Program-made: the position numbers and the translations under genes | DNA from: Eubacterium ventriosum | GTDB taxonomy: Bacteria > Bacillota > Clostridia > Lachnospirales > Lachnospiraceae | Direction: 5' to 3' | Assembly (NCBI RefSeq): GCF_025150745.1 | Contig: NZ_CP102282.1 | Location: forward strand, 1,995,501-2,059,500 | Length of the DNA stretch: 64,000 nucleotides | The notes under the pieces: model-generated | The model's input: only the letters and a program-made list of their open reading frames with translations | What the model was told of the DNA's origin: nothing | The model's database searches: none | Shown: in pieces, positions 46,430 to 54,870 of the stretch | How positions within the stretch are numbered: the stretch's first letter is position 1 | Layout: every line of letters starts with the position of its first letter

Positions 46430-46588
46430 TATTTATACCCATATCCTTCTATTTTTTCTATGCTTCTCATTAAATTAATTGACAACTAATTCAATTTTTA
46501 TGTGCCAATATTTAATTACACAATTATTATCATATCCTTATTTGTATCATTTTTGCATACTTTTTTATTCTACTAATTCAAGGCAAAA

Positions 46589-46643
46589 AAAACAATATCA
46601 AAAACTACTTAAATTTCACTTTTTTCGTCTTTGATATTGTTTA
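46589..46643 (-). terminator. Terminator of the ECF sigma/beta-propeller operon
   Basis: AAACAATATCAAA and TTTGATATTGTTT form a perfect 13-pair stem, followed on the minus strand by a run of eight T. Confidence 0.88.
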
Positions 46644-46659
46644 GATTGTGATAAGATGC

Positions 46660-48882
46660 TTATTTTAATTTTTTTACCACTTTATAATTGTTTAAATCCA
46701 GTACTTTTACGTCTTTTCCCAGAGTGACGATGTAGAAATAGTTATCTATATAAAGTCCTCTCACAGCATAAGACTCCCCTGATAATGAAATTTCTGCAAG
46801 CTTTTTAAATTTATTATTTTCAAACCTGTATAAAACATAAACATCATCGTAGTTACCATTTGAAAGTGTTGCATTAAATCCGATTAAGTTCTTTTCTTTA
46901 TCTACTATAATTGATTTATAATCATGTAAGGCATCTGAATCCATATATCTTTTCAACACCTTCTTAGAAATCTGTTTTGCCTTTCCATTAGATACATTAT
47001 ACATTTCAAGTTTCAGATATTCATCATTTTCCATTCCAAGTCCTAACATTGAATTTTCATCATAGAAATGAAGATAATCTGAGTAGCCCGGAAGTTTCAA
47101 CTTTCCTACGATTTTAGGATTTTTCATATCTGAAAAGTCTACTGTAAATAATGGATCAGTATTTTTGTATGTTACAAAATATCCATAGTTGCCCAAGTAT
47201 CTTACTGCATAAACACTTTCATTCTTTGCAAGTCCTTTAATACTTGCCACCTCTTTAAGATTTTCATCAAGTACATATACATTATTGTCTAAAACTTTTT
47301 CATCATAATATTTTTCATAATCGTTAGTGTTCACAATATTTTCGGAAATCATTTTACCTTTTCCATCTTTAAGAACTGTTCTTTCTCCCACATATGATGA
47401 GGTACTATTACTTGAAACAAATCTTAAGCATCCGGCTTTTTCATCAAAAGACAGATTGCTATCTACATATCCTTCTACACTGTTTTCGTTTACAAAGTTT
47501 AATTTTCCGTCTTTATATGAATACTTTACAATATTTGTTTTTACCTGACTTTTAAAATATCCTATTTTTCTTGTTTCTGTAACCTTTGACCAGTCATATT
47601 CTCCACCATATGCCTTTTTGACCTTTTTTATTTCCTTGGCTGACAGATTTTTTTGGGATTCCTGCAATTTTCCAATATTTTTCTTTTTTAGTATATTCTT
47701 GCCTTTTTTTGTGTCAGAAATATCTATTTCCTCATATTCATCATCAATTAAATATATGTTGTTTTCACTGACATATACGTTTTGAACATTTCCTGCAATT
47801 GCTGTCTGGTCATAGAATTTATCGGGGTTATTGATATCCATAACTGTTATAACAGTATAACTGCCGCCATCTATTTTGTTTGGCAAATAGATTTTTGAAT
47901 AATCCATTGGCTTTTCATTAATTTCAGGTACACAGGAGTCTTTTTTGTCAGTTATGTTTACATTTGCCTCAGATATTGTATAAACATAATTACCACTTAA
48001 TTTTGATGAATCAAAATCTCCCTGCTGAGTGTTCTGTTTTATTAATTTAGGATTACTTCTGTCTGTTATATCATAAACAGATATTATTGTTATGGATTTT
48101 CCGTTGTTTACTCCACAACCTTTAGACGTAACCGAATCTTCTATGCCATACAGAACATCATCTTCATATACACCTGAAATTACTATTAATTTATTATCTG
48201 CATAATATATCTCTTTTACATTTAAATCTTCTTTGTTATATTTAATCTTTATTTTTGCTATTTTTTTAGTCTCTTTGCCCTGTGCCTTCACAATATTTAC
48301 TACCGACTTTTTGTCATTTACAATATAAATATATTCACCATCAGTTTTTACAACATCACCTTCATCCACACCTTCTGTCTGGATATTTGTTGTTGAATAT
48401 GCTTTTGAATCTGATTTTTTCTTTACGCCATCACTGGATATGGTGCTGTCAGAACTACTACTTTTTGCTGTTGCCTTAGTTCTATATGTATCGCTCTGAT
48501 CTGTAGCTTTTTCTGACATTATTTTGTATATTTCATCATAAGAAGATGCCATTCTTGATTCATTGTTTTTTGCTACATGGACTGTTCTTGAAGCCAGTTT
48601 TCTTGCTTTGTTTTCAGTGTTTGTTCTATACCAGAAAACTATTCCAACAACCAGTACAAGACAGGCTGCAAACCCTGTGCAAAGTCTGATTATCATCTTA
48701 TTTTTGTTTTTTCTGCCTGTGGTTCTAATCTGATTAATCACATTAATATCTGTAGAAATCTTTGGAATATCTTCGCTGTCCTTTTTTATAAGATTTGCTA
48801 TTTCCATGTTTTCCACATCAATTTCATCGTTTAGTTTATTTTTCATTTTTTCATTCCCAACCTTTTTGCTCGATTTATTCAT
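46660..48882 (-). CDS. Membrane-anchored beta-propeller protein, possible anti-sigma factor
   Basis: The 740-residue protein has a charged 60-residue cytoplasmic N-terminus, one membrane helix (about 64-85, MIIRLCTGFAACLVLVVGIV) and a large extracytoplasmic part with the Beta_propel (PF09826-type) pattern: NIQTEGVDEGDVVKTDGEYI, YVYTISEANVNI, GYVDSNLSFDEKAGCLRFVS, and LPGYSDYLHFYDENSMLGLG. Its start overlaps the stop of the ECF sigma gene by one base (TAATG), so the two are translationally coupled. That topology fits a transmembrane anti-sigma whose propeller senses an outside signal. No zinc-finger anti-sigma motif is visible, so this role is inference. Confidence 0.8.
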   Translation of the reverse strand: MNKSSKKVGNEKMKNKLNDEIDVENMEIANLIKKDSEDIPKISTDINVINQIRTTGRKNKNKMIIRLCTGFAACLVLVVGIVFWYRTNTENKARKLASRTVHVAKNNESRMASSYDEIYKIMSEKATDQSDTYRTKATAKSSSSDSTISSDGVKKKSDSKAYSTTNIQTEGVDEGDVVKTDGEYIYIVNDKKSVVNIVKAQGKETKKIAKIKIKYNKEDLNVKEIYYADNKLIVISGVYEDDVLYGIEDSVTSKGCGVNNGKSITIISVYDITDRSNPKLIKQNTQQGDFDSSKLSGNYVYTISEANVNITDKKDSCVPEINEKPMDYSKIYLPNKIDGGSYTVITVMDINNPDKFYDQTAIAGNVQNVYVSENNIYLIDDEYEEIDISDTKKGKNILKKKNIGKLQESQKNLSAKEIKKVKKAYGGEYDWSKVTETRKIGYFKSQVKTNIVKYSYKDGKLNFVNENSVEGYVDSNLSFDEKAGCLRFVSSNSTSSYVGERTVLKDGKGKMISENIVNTNDYEKYYDEKVLDNNVYVLDENLKEVASIKGLAKNESVYAVRYLGNYGYFVTYKNTDPLFTVDFSDMKNPKIVGKLKLPGYSDYLHFYDENSMLGLGMENDEYLKLEMYNVSNGKAKQISKKVLKRYMDSDALHDYKSIIVDKEKNLIGFNATLSNGNYDDVYVLYRFENNKFKKLAEISLSGESYAVRGLYIDNYFYIVTLGKDVKVLDLNNYKVVKKLK

Positions 48883-49418
48883 TACTCTACCTCCAAATAC
48901 TCTTTCATCTTCTTAAGACTTCTGTTAAGCCTTGACCTTACAGTTGAAGGATTCATTGATAGAATTTCTGCTACCTCATTGCTTTTATAGCCTTCCACTA
49001 CGCATAAAGAAACAATCATTCTATCTTCCGTATTTAGTTTTGATAACGCTATCTTCACATCTGTTTTTTCGGCATTGCCAATGTTACTGTTGCTTTCAAC
49101 TTTTTCCATATGACTTTCGTCTTTTATGTTAGGATTAAAAACATTAAATTTATTGTATTTATAATTAAGTTTCTGCTTGCACTTATTAGTTAGGATTTTT
49201 AAAATCCAACTTTCAAATGCATCTGCTGACTTTAACTTTTTAATACCTTTTAACGCATCAATAATTGTTTCACTTACTATGTCTTTTGCAAGCTCACTAT
49301 TTCCTAATATGTACAAAGCCATTTTGTATAAATCATTGTTTATATCAATGTATATTTGTTCGAAAGCATGCATATTGCCTTTGGTTGCCGCCAAAACATC
49401 TTTCCTGTTAAAATTCAT
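48882..49418 (-). CDS. ECF-type RNA polymerase sigma factor
   Basis: The 178-residue protein has region 2 at about 20-75 (FEQIYIDINNDLYKMALYIL, then AKDIVSETIIDALKGIKKLK) and region 4 at about 115-172 (LNTEDRMIVSLCVVEGYKSN, then EVAEILSMNPSTVRSRLNRS, a clear HTH). It directs RNA polymerase to a small set of envelope- or stress-type promoters. A GAGGG site precedes ATG 49418. It is first in a two-gene operon with the membrane beta-propeller protein, the usual sigma/anti-sigma order. Confidence 0.92.
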   Translation of the reverse strand: MNFNRKDVLAATKGNMHAFEQIYIDINNDLYKMALYILGNSELAKDIVSETIIDALKGIKKLKSADAFESWILKILTNKCKQKLNYKYNKFNVFNPNIKDESHMEKVESNSNIGNAEKTDVKIALSKLNTEDRMIVSLCVVEGYKSNEVAEILSMNPSTVRSRLNRSLKKMKEYLEVE

Positions 49419-49578
49419 ACCGGGTACCCTCTTCCTACTTTTAACTTTTTGCGTTTACATTTATATAGTGTAATAAATTTCTCAAACTGTTGCATTAAAT
49501 TTAAAATAATTTTCTTATTAAAGAAAAATATCTTTTTGGCATATGTCTTTTCATACGCAAAAAGATATTTTCAAATTA

Positions 49579-51081
49579 TTATTTGATTATATTATTATAA
49601 ATAGAACTGATTTCATTCTCATCCATATAAGGTATTAAGTAGTCATCGCACAACATTGATGCAAGGATATGCAGACCACCTTTAGCAATTCTTAATTTCT
49701 CTTCCAATATGTTCTGATTAATTGTTATGTACTGTATATTACAATATTTAATTAATGAATATCTGGTTCCCATAGTACCTTCCCTTATTCCAACCAATTC
49801 GTCACCAATGAAAACACCACAGGTAATGAAACTTAAAATCTTTGCTATAAACATATAAAAAAGTATAAATGCTGAACCTGCAACAATTGCCATTTCAAAC
49901 ACTTTTGAAGGATTTACATAATAAATTATGCTTGCTGCAACAATCAAAGCAATAACAGAATTAATTAAGTAATCCACAATATATTTTATTTTGACTTTAT
50001 CAGGTTGTTTCTTTATATTCCCATTAATTCCTTCGCTAAATTCCGGCAATAACTTATCAATATATGATTTTAACTGTTTCCTGCTACAATAAAATGTAAA
50101 ATAGGCACTGGCCTTATCATCATCATTTAAGCCTACATTTACTATTTCAGCTGAATATTTTCTAAAAATTCTTGCAATAAATGTCTGATGAACTACAATG
50201 GCATTAATCTTGTCTATGGGAATGGCAAAATCTACTTTATTGTAAAGACCATATTTTATATAAAGCTTGTTCTTTCCACGTCTTGCCTTAAAATCATACA
50301 TTTTAAGAAAACTTTTTGCCATAGAATAAAGAGAACCTATAATCAAAATGATTAAAGTAATTGCACCACCTAATGAAGCAATAATTGTTTTTCCATCGTT
50401 TATGTCCGAAACAATTCCTGCTATAAAACCGGCTAAAGAACCTAAAAATAAAAGTATTGTTCCAACACTTAGAGAATAAAAACCATTTGTAATAATGTCT
50501 TTTGATGTTACTTCAATGTCATATTTCACGTAAGGATTAACTTCTTCCTCTTTTTCAAGAATTATTCCTGTGTTAATTTCTTCAACACGTCTATTTATAT
50601 AATTTCGAAGTTCTTCTCCATGTTGCTTTTTTAGTATAAGCTTAATATCTGTACTATCTGCAGTGGATAAGCTATTAGTATCCAGTTTCAAATTGCAAGT
50701 TCCAATAATCATTTCAAAAATATTCTGATTAATATTAACATTAGAAATATTCTTTATTCCAACAGTATTCTTTACACTTCTTAATGTATTTCTCTCAACT
50801 GTTATTGTGTCGTTGCCAATTATTATCCAGGTTTTATACCATCTTCTAACCTTAAAGCCTACAATAAGACCTAGTACTGCCAGAATTGTAATCACAACAA
50901 TAATCACAATCATTGTATATTTAGGATTATCTATCAAAGCTACTACATCATTGCTATCTCCATCAGTATCACTTAATATGTCCGGGATTGACTGAACCCC
51001 AACAATAAACAGAAATATTAACAACCCACCCAGCTGTTCAATAACATCGGAGAAATGATTTCTAAATCTTTTTGTTTCCAT
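49579..51081 (-). CDS. YdbT-like membrane protein with bacterial PH (bPH2) domains
   Basis: This polytopic membrane protein has about six hydrophobic helices arranged in pairs (about 15-35 and 55-78; 205-260; 370-415), each followed by a bPH2/DUF304 domain such as WIIIGNDTITVERNTLRSVK, KLYIKYGLYNKVDFAIPIDK and ITCGVFIGDELVGIREG. In B. subtilis the YdbS/YdbT pair has this layout. I place the start at ATG 51081 because AGGAG lies eight bases upstream; ATG 51087 overlaps the ydbS-like stop but sits too close to that site. A role in resistance to membrane stress or secreted toxins is only by analogy. Confidence 0.85.
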   Translation of the reverse strand: METKRFRNHFSDVIEQLGGLLIFLFIVGVQSIPDILSDTDGDSNDVVALIDNPKYTMIVIIVVITILAVLGLIVGFKVRRWYKTWIIIGNDTITVERNTLRSVKNTVGIKNISNVNINQNIFEMIIGTCNLKLDTNSLSTADSTDIKLILKKQHGEELRNYINRRVEEINTGIILEKEEEVNPYVKYDIEVTSKDIITNGFYSLSVGTILLFLGSLAGFIAGIVSDINDGKTIIASLGGAITLIILIIGSLYSMAKSFLKMYDFKARRGKNKLYIKYGLYNKVDFAIPIDKINAIVVHQTFIARIFRKYSAEIVNVGLNDDDKASAYFTFYCSRKQLKSYIDKLLPEFSEGINGNIKKQPDKVKIKYIVDYLINSVIALIVAASIIYYVNPSKVFEMAIVAGSAFILFYMFIAKILSFITCGVFIGDELVGIREGTMGTRYSLIKYCNIQYITINQNILEEKLRIAKGGLHILASMLCDDYLIPYMDENEISSIYNNIIK

Positions 51082-51086
51082 ACTCA

Positions 51087-51623
51087 TTACTCCTGTGTTT
51101 CATTCAGCTTTTTCTGTTCTTCTTCATTTCGTTTTTTCTGCTCTTTGGCAATTTGATTCTTCTGTTCTACTGCAATCTGGTTTATTTTCTGTTTTAGGCT
51201 TTCAGTTATTTTTTCTGCTTTTTCATTTTCAAGAAATCTTATTTCCACATCACCACCTGCAGTTGTAACCTTAACTCTTGCCACATTGCAAAGCTTGTCG
51301 AATGGTCCCTGACTAATCTGTAGTTTATGTAATCTTTCAATTGGAACTATATTTCTTTGTGTAAAAACATATCCCTCGATAATATCAATCGATTCCTCAT
51401 CTATCTTATATCTGTATCTGTGAAATCTAAAAACAGGACTAATGATAGCGTTAAAAACCAATATTATTGCAATTATCAATCCCAAAATAACTAATATTCC
51501 AATATTATTTGGAATAACAAACAATAATTCCAGTACAAATATAATAGCAAGTATCGCTATTGTTCCCGTAATTGTCCCAAAGTACATATTCAAAAGTGCG
51601 TTTTTTGATAATTTTTCGTACAT
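51087..51623 (-). CDS. YdbS-like membrane protein with bPH2 domain
   Basis: ATG 51623 follows a GGGAG site; longer in-frame starts lack one. The 178-residue protein has two membrane helices (about 14-35 and 40-65) and one bPH2/DUF304 domain (YRYKIDEESIDIIEGYVFTQ, RNIVPIERLHKLQISQGP, KLCNVARVKVTTAGGDVEIR). The C-terminal 40 residues are a highly charged Lys/Glu/Gln helix, likely a coiled coil. The stop is directly coupled to the ydbT-like gene. The two probably form one membrane complex. Confidence 0.85.
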   Translation of the reverse strand: MYEKLSKNALLNMYFGTITGTIAILAIIFVLELLFVIPNNIGILVILGLIIAIILVFNAIISPVFRFHRYRYKIDEESIDIIEGYVFTQRNIVPIERLHKLQISQGPFDKLCNVARVKVTTAGGDVEIRFLENEKAEKITESLKQKINQIAVEQKNQIAKEQKKRNEEEQKKLNETQE

Positions 51624-51657
51624 TTTCTCCCTCTTTCTACTTTTTATAAAATCATAA

Positions 51658-51686
51658 TTAAAGGCTGTCAATATGACAGCCTTTAA
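51658..51686 (-). terminator. Terminator hairpin of asd
   Basis: AAAGGCTGTCA and TGACAGCCTTT form a perfect 11-pair stem with a three-base loop, about 35 bases past the asd stop. The U-run after it is weak. Confidence 0.75.
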
Positions 51687-51720
51687 ACATAAGCTTAACA
51701 ACTATCAACATTTAAGATAA

Positions 51721-52815
51721 TTATTTAGCTTCAATATATCCCTTTGCAACAAGAAGTTCTGCTGAAAGAACAGCTCCGCCTGCAGCACCTCTTAATGTGT
51801 TATGTGATAAACCTACAAACTTGTAGTCATATACTGTATCTTCTCTTAAACGTCCAACTGAAATTCCCATACCTTTTTCAAAGTTAACATCTAACTGAAC
51901 CTGTGGTCTGTTATCTTCTTCAAGATACTGGATGAACTGCTTTGGAGCACTTGGAAGATCAAGCTTCTGTGGTTCTCCACTAAACTTAGTCATAGCTTCA
52001 ATAAGCTGTTCCTTAGTTGGTTTCTTAGCAAACTTAACAAATACTGCTGCTGTATGTCCGTCTAATACAGGTACTCGGATACACTGTGTTGTGATAACAG
52101 GACTTGTTGCTTTTTTAATAACACCATCTTCAATCTTGCCCCATAATCTAAGTGGTTCCTGTTCTGACTTTTCTTCTTCACCGCCAATGAAAGGAATAAT
52201 ATTTCCTAGCATTTCAGGCCAATCCTTAAATGTCTTTCCTGCACCTGAAATAGCCTGGTATGTTGTTGCTACAACTTCTGTTGGCTCAAATTCTTTCCAT
52301 GCTGTAAGTACAGGAGCATAACTCTGAATTGAACAGTTAGGTTTAACAGCGACAAAACCTCTCTTTGTACCAAGTCTTTCCTTCTGATACTTAATCACTT
52401 CATAATGTTCCGGGTTGATTTCAGGAACAACCATAGGAACATCAGGAGTCCATCTATGTGCGCTATTGTTTGAAACTACAGGAGTTTCTGTCTTAGCATA
52501 ATCTTCTTCAATCTTCTTAATTTCTTCCTTAGTCATATCAACTGCACTAAATACAAAATCAACTGTTGAAGCAACAGCTTCTACTTCGTTAACATTATGT
52601 ACAATCATCTTTTTAACAGATTCAGGCATTGGAGCTTCCATTTTCCATCTGTCACCTACAGCATCTTCATAAGTCTTTCCTGCTGAACGTGGGCTTGCAG
52701 CCAAAGTTGTAACTTCAAACCATGGATGGTCTGCTAACAAAGTAATAAATCTCTGTCCAACCATACCTGTTGCACCTAAAATGCCTACTTTAAGTTTTTT
52801 GTCTAATTTCATCAT
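51721..52815 (-). CDS. asd: Aspartate-semialdehyde dehydrogenase (archaeal/fungal-type branch)
   Basis: Asd reduces aspartyl phosphate to the semialdehyde for lysine, threonine, methionine and diaminopimelate synthesis; in this lineage dipicolinate also derives from that branch. The 364-residue protein begins with the NADP motif GILGATGMVGQRF, has the nucleophile in KPNCSIQSY (Cys about 161), QAISGAGKTF, and His in VLDGHTAAVFV. The motif forms are those of the longer archaeal/fungal-type branch rather than the classic proteobacterial enzyme. GGGAG precedes tandem ATG codons. It is monocistronic. Confidence 0.95.
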   Translation of the reverse strand: MMKLDKKLKVGILGATGMVGQRFITLLADHPWFEVTTLAASPRSAGKTYEDAVGDRWKMEAPMPESVKKMIVHNVNEVEAVASTVDFVFSAVDMTKEEIKKIEEDYAKTETPVVSNNSAHRWTPDVPMVVPEINPEHYEVIKYQKERLGTKRGFVAVKPNCSIQSYAPVLTAWKEFEPTEVVATTYQAISGAGKTFKDWPEMLGNIIPFIGGEEEKSEQEPLRLWGKIEDGVIKKATSPVITTQCIRVPVLDGHTAAVFVKFAKKPTKEQLIEAMTKFSGEPQKLDLPSAPKQFIQYLEEDNRPQVQLDVNFEKGMGISVGRLREDTVYDYKFVGLSHNTLRGAAGGAVLSAELLVAKGYIEAK

Positions 52816-52869
52816 CTTTGTGTTCTCCCTTATGCTTTTAATTTTATTTAAATGAATTAGTTTACCATA

Positions 52870-53406
52870 TTAATAGAAATCTGACCAACCATCGTCATTC
52901 TTATTGGAATTTCCTGAATTATTCTTCTTTGAAGTTGTTGTTTTTTCTGTTTTAGATGAGTTCTTCTTTGTCGTTTCAGACTCATTACCAAATATATCCA
53001 CAGCATAATTATCTCCAGGTCCATAACTTCCATATGTATCGTCTGAAGGTTTGCTGTTCTTACTATTGTTATTCTTTGTTGCCTTCTTTGTTGATTTATT
53101 TGTTTTCTTACCTGATTTCTTAGTTGTTGCCTTTTCATCAGTCTTTGAACTACTGCTTCCATTCTTGTTGGTAACAACTGTGTTTTTACTATTATCTGCA
53201 ACTGTTCCCTTTTCACCGGCTACTGTTGCTTTCTGAACTGATTCCGTATTAGTTTCTGTTGTAGTCTCTATCACTGTTGTTTCAACTGTGGTTGTGTTAT
53301 TTTCATCTTTGACAGTCTGTTTTCCTGTTTTATCTTTAATAAAAACTACTGCAATTATTATAACTATAATTCCTACAACAATTCCAAAAATCTTCTTATT
53401 CTTCAT
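52870..53406 (-). CDS. Single-pass membrane protein with low-complexity Thr/Ser/Lys tail
   Basis: I do not recognise a family. The 178-residue product starts MKNKKIFGIVVGIIVIIIAV, a signal-anchor helix, followed by about 150 residues of Thr, Ser, Asn and Lys with no predicted fold, then DDTYGSYGPGDNYAVDIFGN and an end GWSDFY. It starts just before the stop of the 191-residue membrane protein gene (adjacent by one base), so the two form an operon. The exposed tail may reach into the wall. Confidence 0.6.
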   Translation of the reverse strand: MKNKKIFGIVVGIIVIIIAVVFIKDKTGKQTVKDENNTTTVETTVIETTTETNTESVQKATVAGEKGTVADNSKNTVVTNKNGSSSSKTDEKATTKKSGKKTNKSTKKATKNNNSKNSKPSDDTYGSYGPGDNYAVDIFGNESETTKKNSSKTEKTTTSKKNNSGNSNKNDDGWSDFY

Positions 53407-53407
53407 C

Positions 53408-53983
53408 TTATGCCTCCCCTAAATATACTTTATTATTATTCACATCATAAGTTATTCCATTAAATGAAACACTTTCTGGCTCTGTATTCTGTTGTTTCTT
53501 TTCTCGCTGTTCCTTAAGATAACTATCATATGCCGTTACTGATTTCTTATAAGTGTCTGACATACATTCCTTATAAACCATAGTCATAAATGAACAGAAA
53601 AGACTTATAATAATTATTCCAATAATTGATGAACCGGCATCATGTTTCTTAAATAATGGCAACGATTCCCTGTATTTAAAATTGGATAAAAATATTGCCG
53701 GGCTGAAAAACCATACTATAAAGAAAATATATTTCAATACGGTTATTACATAGTCCATTGGTTCAAATTTATAGTAACTAAGTTCACCGTAAATACCTGT
53801 TCCTATATAGAAAATCATAAATGCATAATATAAAATAGCCGGAACCATCTTATATACTGCACCTGACCTGAAACCAAACAGTTTCACGCTTCCACTATCG
53901 TAATTGTTGGCTTTAATATTCTTTCCATCATACCTAGCATATATATCTTTTTCTTTCTTGGGTTTGTATGGTTTATATGCCAT
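53408..53983 (-). CDS. Hypothetical multipass membrane protein, 191 residues
   Basis: I do not recognise a family. The first 45 residues are charged (MAYKPYKPKKEKDIYARYDG). Three or four membrane helices follow (about 48-66, 78-102 and 118-136), then a short hydrophilic C-terminus (YDSYLKEQREKKQQNTEPES) and FNGITYDVNNNKVYLGEA. It is first of two tightly linked genes and lies about 80 bases downstream of the tRNA-Thr gene, on the same strand, so read-through from the tRNA promoter is possible. Confidence 0.6.
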   Translation of the reverse strand: MAYKPYKPKKEKDIYARYDGKNIKANNYDSGSVKLFGFRSGAVYKMVPAILYYAFMIFYIGTGIYGELSYYKFEPMDYVITVLKYIFFIVWFFSPAIFLSNFKYRESLPLFKKHDAGSSIIGIIIISLFCSFMTMVYKECMSDTYKKSVTAYDSYLKEQREKKQQNTEPESVSFNGITYDVNNNKVYLGEA

Positions 53984-54062
53984 CTCTGCTCCTTAAAATT
54001 CTGATTAAGTAGAATATTCCGTACATCAGACTTTCATAATTCTACTAAAATCGTTAATTTAA

Positions 54063-54135
54063 AGCTCCCGGCGTGACTCGAACACGTGACCTGCTCATTA
54101 CGAGTGAGCTGCTCTACCAACTGAGCTACGGAAGC
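54063..54135 (-). tRNA. tRNA-Thr (anticodon CGT)
   Basis: The minus strand folds as a cloverleaf: acceptor GCTTCCG with CGGGAGC, D-arm AGCTCAGTTGGTAGAGC, anticodon loop CTCGTAA within GCTCA/TGAGC, and T-arm with GTTCGAGTC. The anticodon CGT reads ACG (threonine). CCA is not encoded. Confidence 0.95.
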
Positions 54136-54211
54136 CTGTTTACATAATTTAACTATTTATTGTAATAAAGTATACAATGACATTATTATAACTATAAGAA
54201 GAAAAAAAGTA

Positions 54212-54240
54212 AAGACAAAAACACCATATTTTGATATAAT
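54212..54240 (+). promoter_or_regulatory. Sigma-A promoter giving a leaderless transcript
   Basis: AAGACA (54212-54217), 17 bases, TATAAT (54235-54240). The predicted start point falls at about 54246-54248, on the ATG at 54248. No Shine-Dalgarno sequence is present. Confidence 0.6.
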
Positions 54241-54247
54241 CTAGTTT

Positions 54248-54739
54248 ATGATTTCAATTAAAATAAACGATATAAATAATTTTATGCAAAACCTTCTTGT
54301 AAAGGATACTTTTGATTCTTTTTTAATATGTAGCGGAGAAATAATAACAGGTTCTTCCTTCTCCTTTGACGGCCATATTAACAAAGCTTTTTTTGATAAG
54401 GATGAAATTGAAAACTTTACCGAAGATTTTGCCACCTGGAAAAACTTAAGAAATATTTGTTTTGAAATAATTAAAGGAAAAAAAGTTCCTACCCGACTTA
54501 AGTTGGTTATGGCTTTTCCTAAAGTTAATTATTCAAAAATCGTAAGGGAACTTGGCTCTTCTATTGCTGAAGAGAATATTAGTGGTCTTTATTTTAATAT
54601 TATATACGAAAGCAATCAGATACATATTATAACCAGTTCTTCCCTTAATCTTTTTACAATGGATAAATCTCTTGATAATTACTGGGATAAATTAATTTCA
54701 AAGTTTCTTGAATCCCATTTTGATACAGAGATTTTATAG
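54248..54739 (+). CDS. DUF5721-like conserved protein, probably leaderless
   Basis: The 163-residue soluble protein resembles a small family found in Lachnospiraceae and annotated DUF5721: MISIKINDINNFMQNLLVKD, SFDGHINKAFFDKDEIENF, ATWKNLRNICFEIIKGKKVP and GLYFNIIYESNQIHIITSSS. No enzyme motif, signal peptide or membrane segment is visible. The gene has a consensus -10 only seven bases before ATG and no ribosome site. It sits between tRNA-Thr and the CIRCE-controlled htpG gene. Function is unknown. Confidence 0.7.
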   Translation: MISIKINDINNFMQNLLVKDTFDSFLICSGEIITGSSFSFDGHINKAFFDKDEIENFTEDFATWKNLRNICFEIIKGKKVPTRLKLVMAFPKVNYSKIVRELGSSIAEENISGLYFNIIYESNQIHIITSSSLNLFTMDKSLDNYWDKLISKFLESHFDTEIL

Positions 54740-54763
54740 AAATTGTTAACTAATTGTAAACTT

Positions 54764-54790
54764 TTAGCACTCACCTTGATTGAGTGCTAA
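54764..54790 (+). promoter_or_regulatory. Perfect CIRCE operator upstream of htpG
   Basis: TTAGCACTC, nine bases, GAGTGCTAA: an exact CIRCE consensus, ending eight bases before the -35 box of htpG. HrcA therefore likely controls htpG here as well as groESL. Confidence 0.95.
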
Positions 54791-54797
54791 TTTTCTC

Positions 54798-54826
54798 TTG
54801 ACTTTTCTTTTTTACGTGTCTACAAT
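54798..54826 (+). promoter_or_regulatory. Sigma-A promoter of htpG
   Basis: TTGACT (54798-54803), 17 bases, TACAAT (54821-54826): near-consensus with ideal spacing. The start point near 54833 leaves a 38-base leader ending in AAAGGAG and ATG 54871. Confidence 0.85.
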
Positions 54827-54870
54827 ATCCTTTAGAATTGAAAATGAACAATAACAAAGGAGTGATTTTT

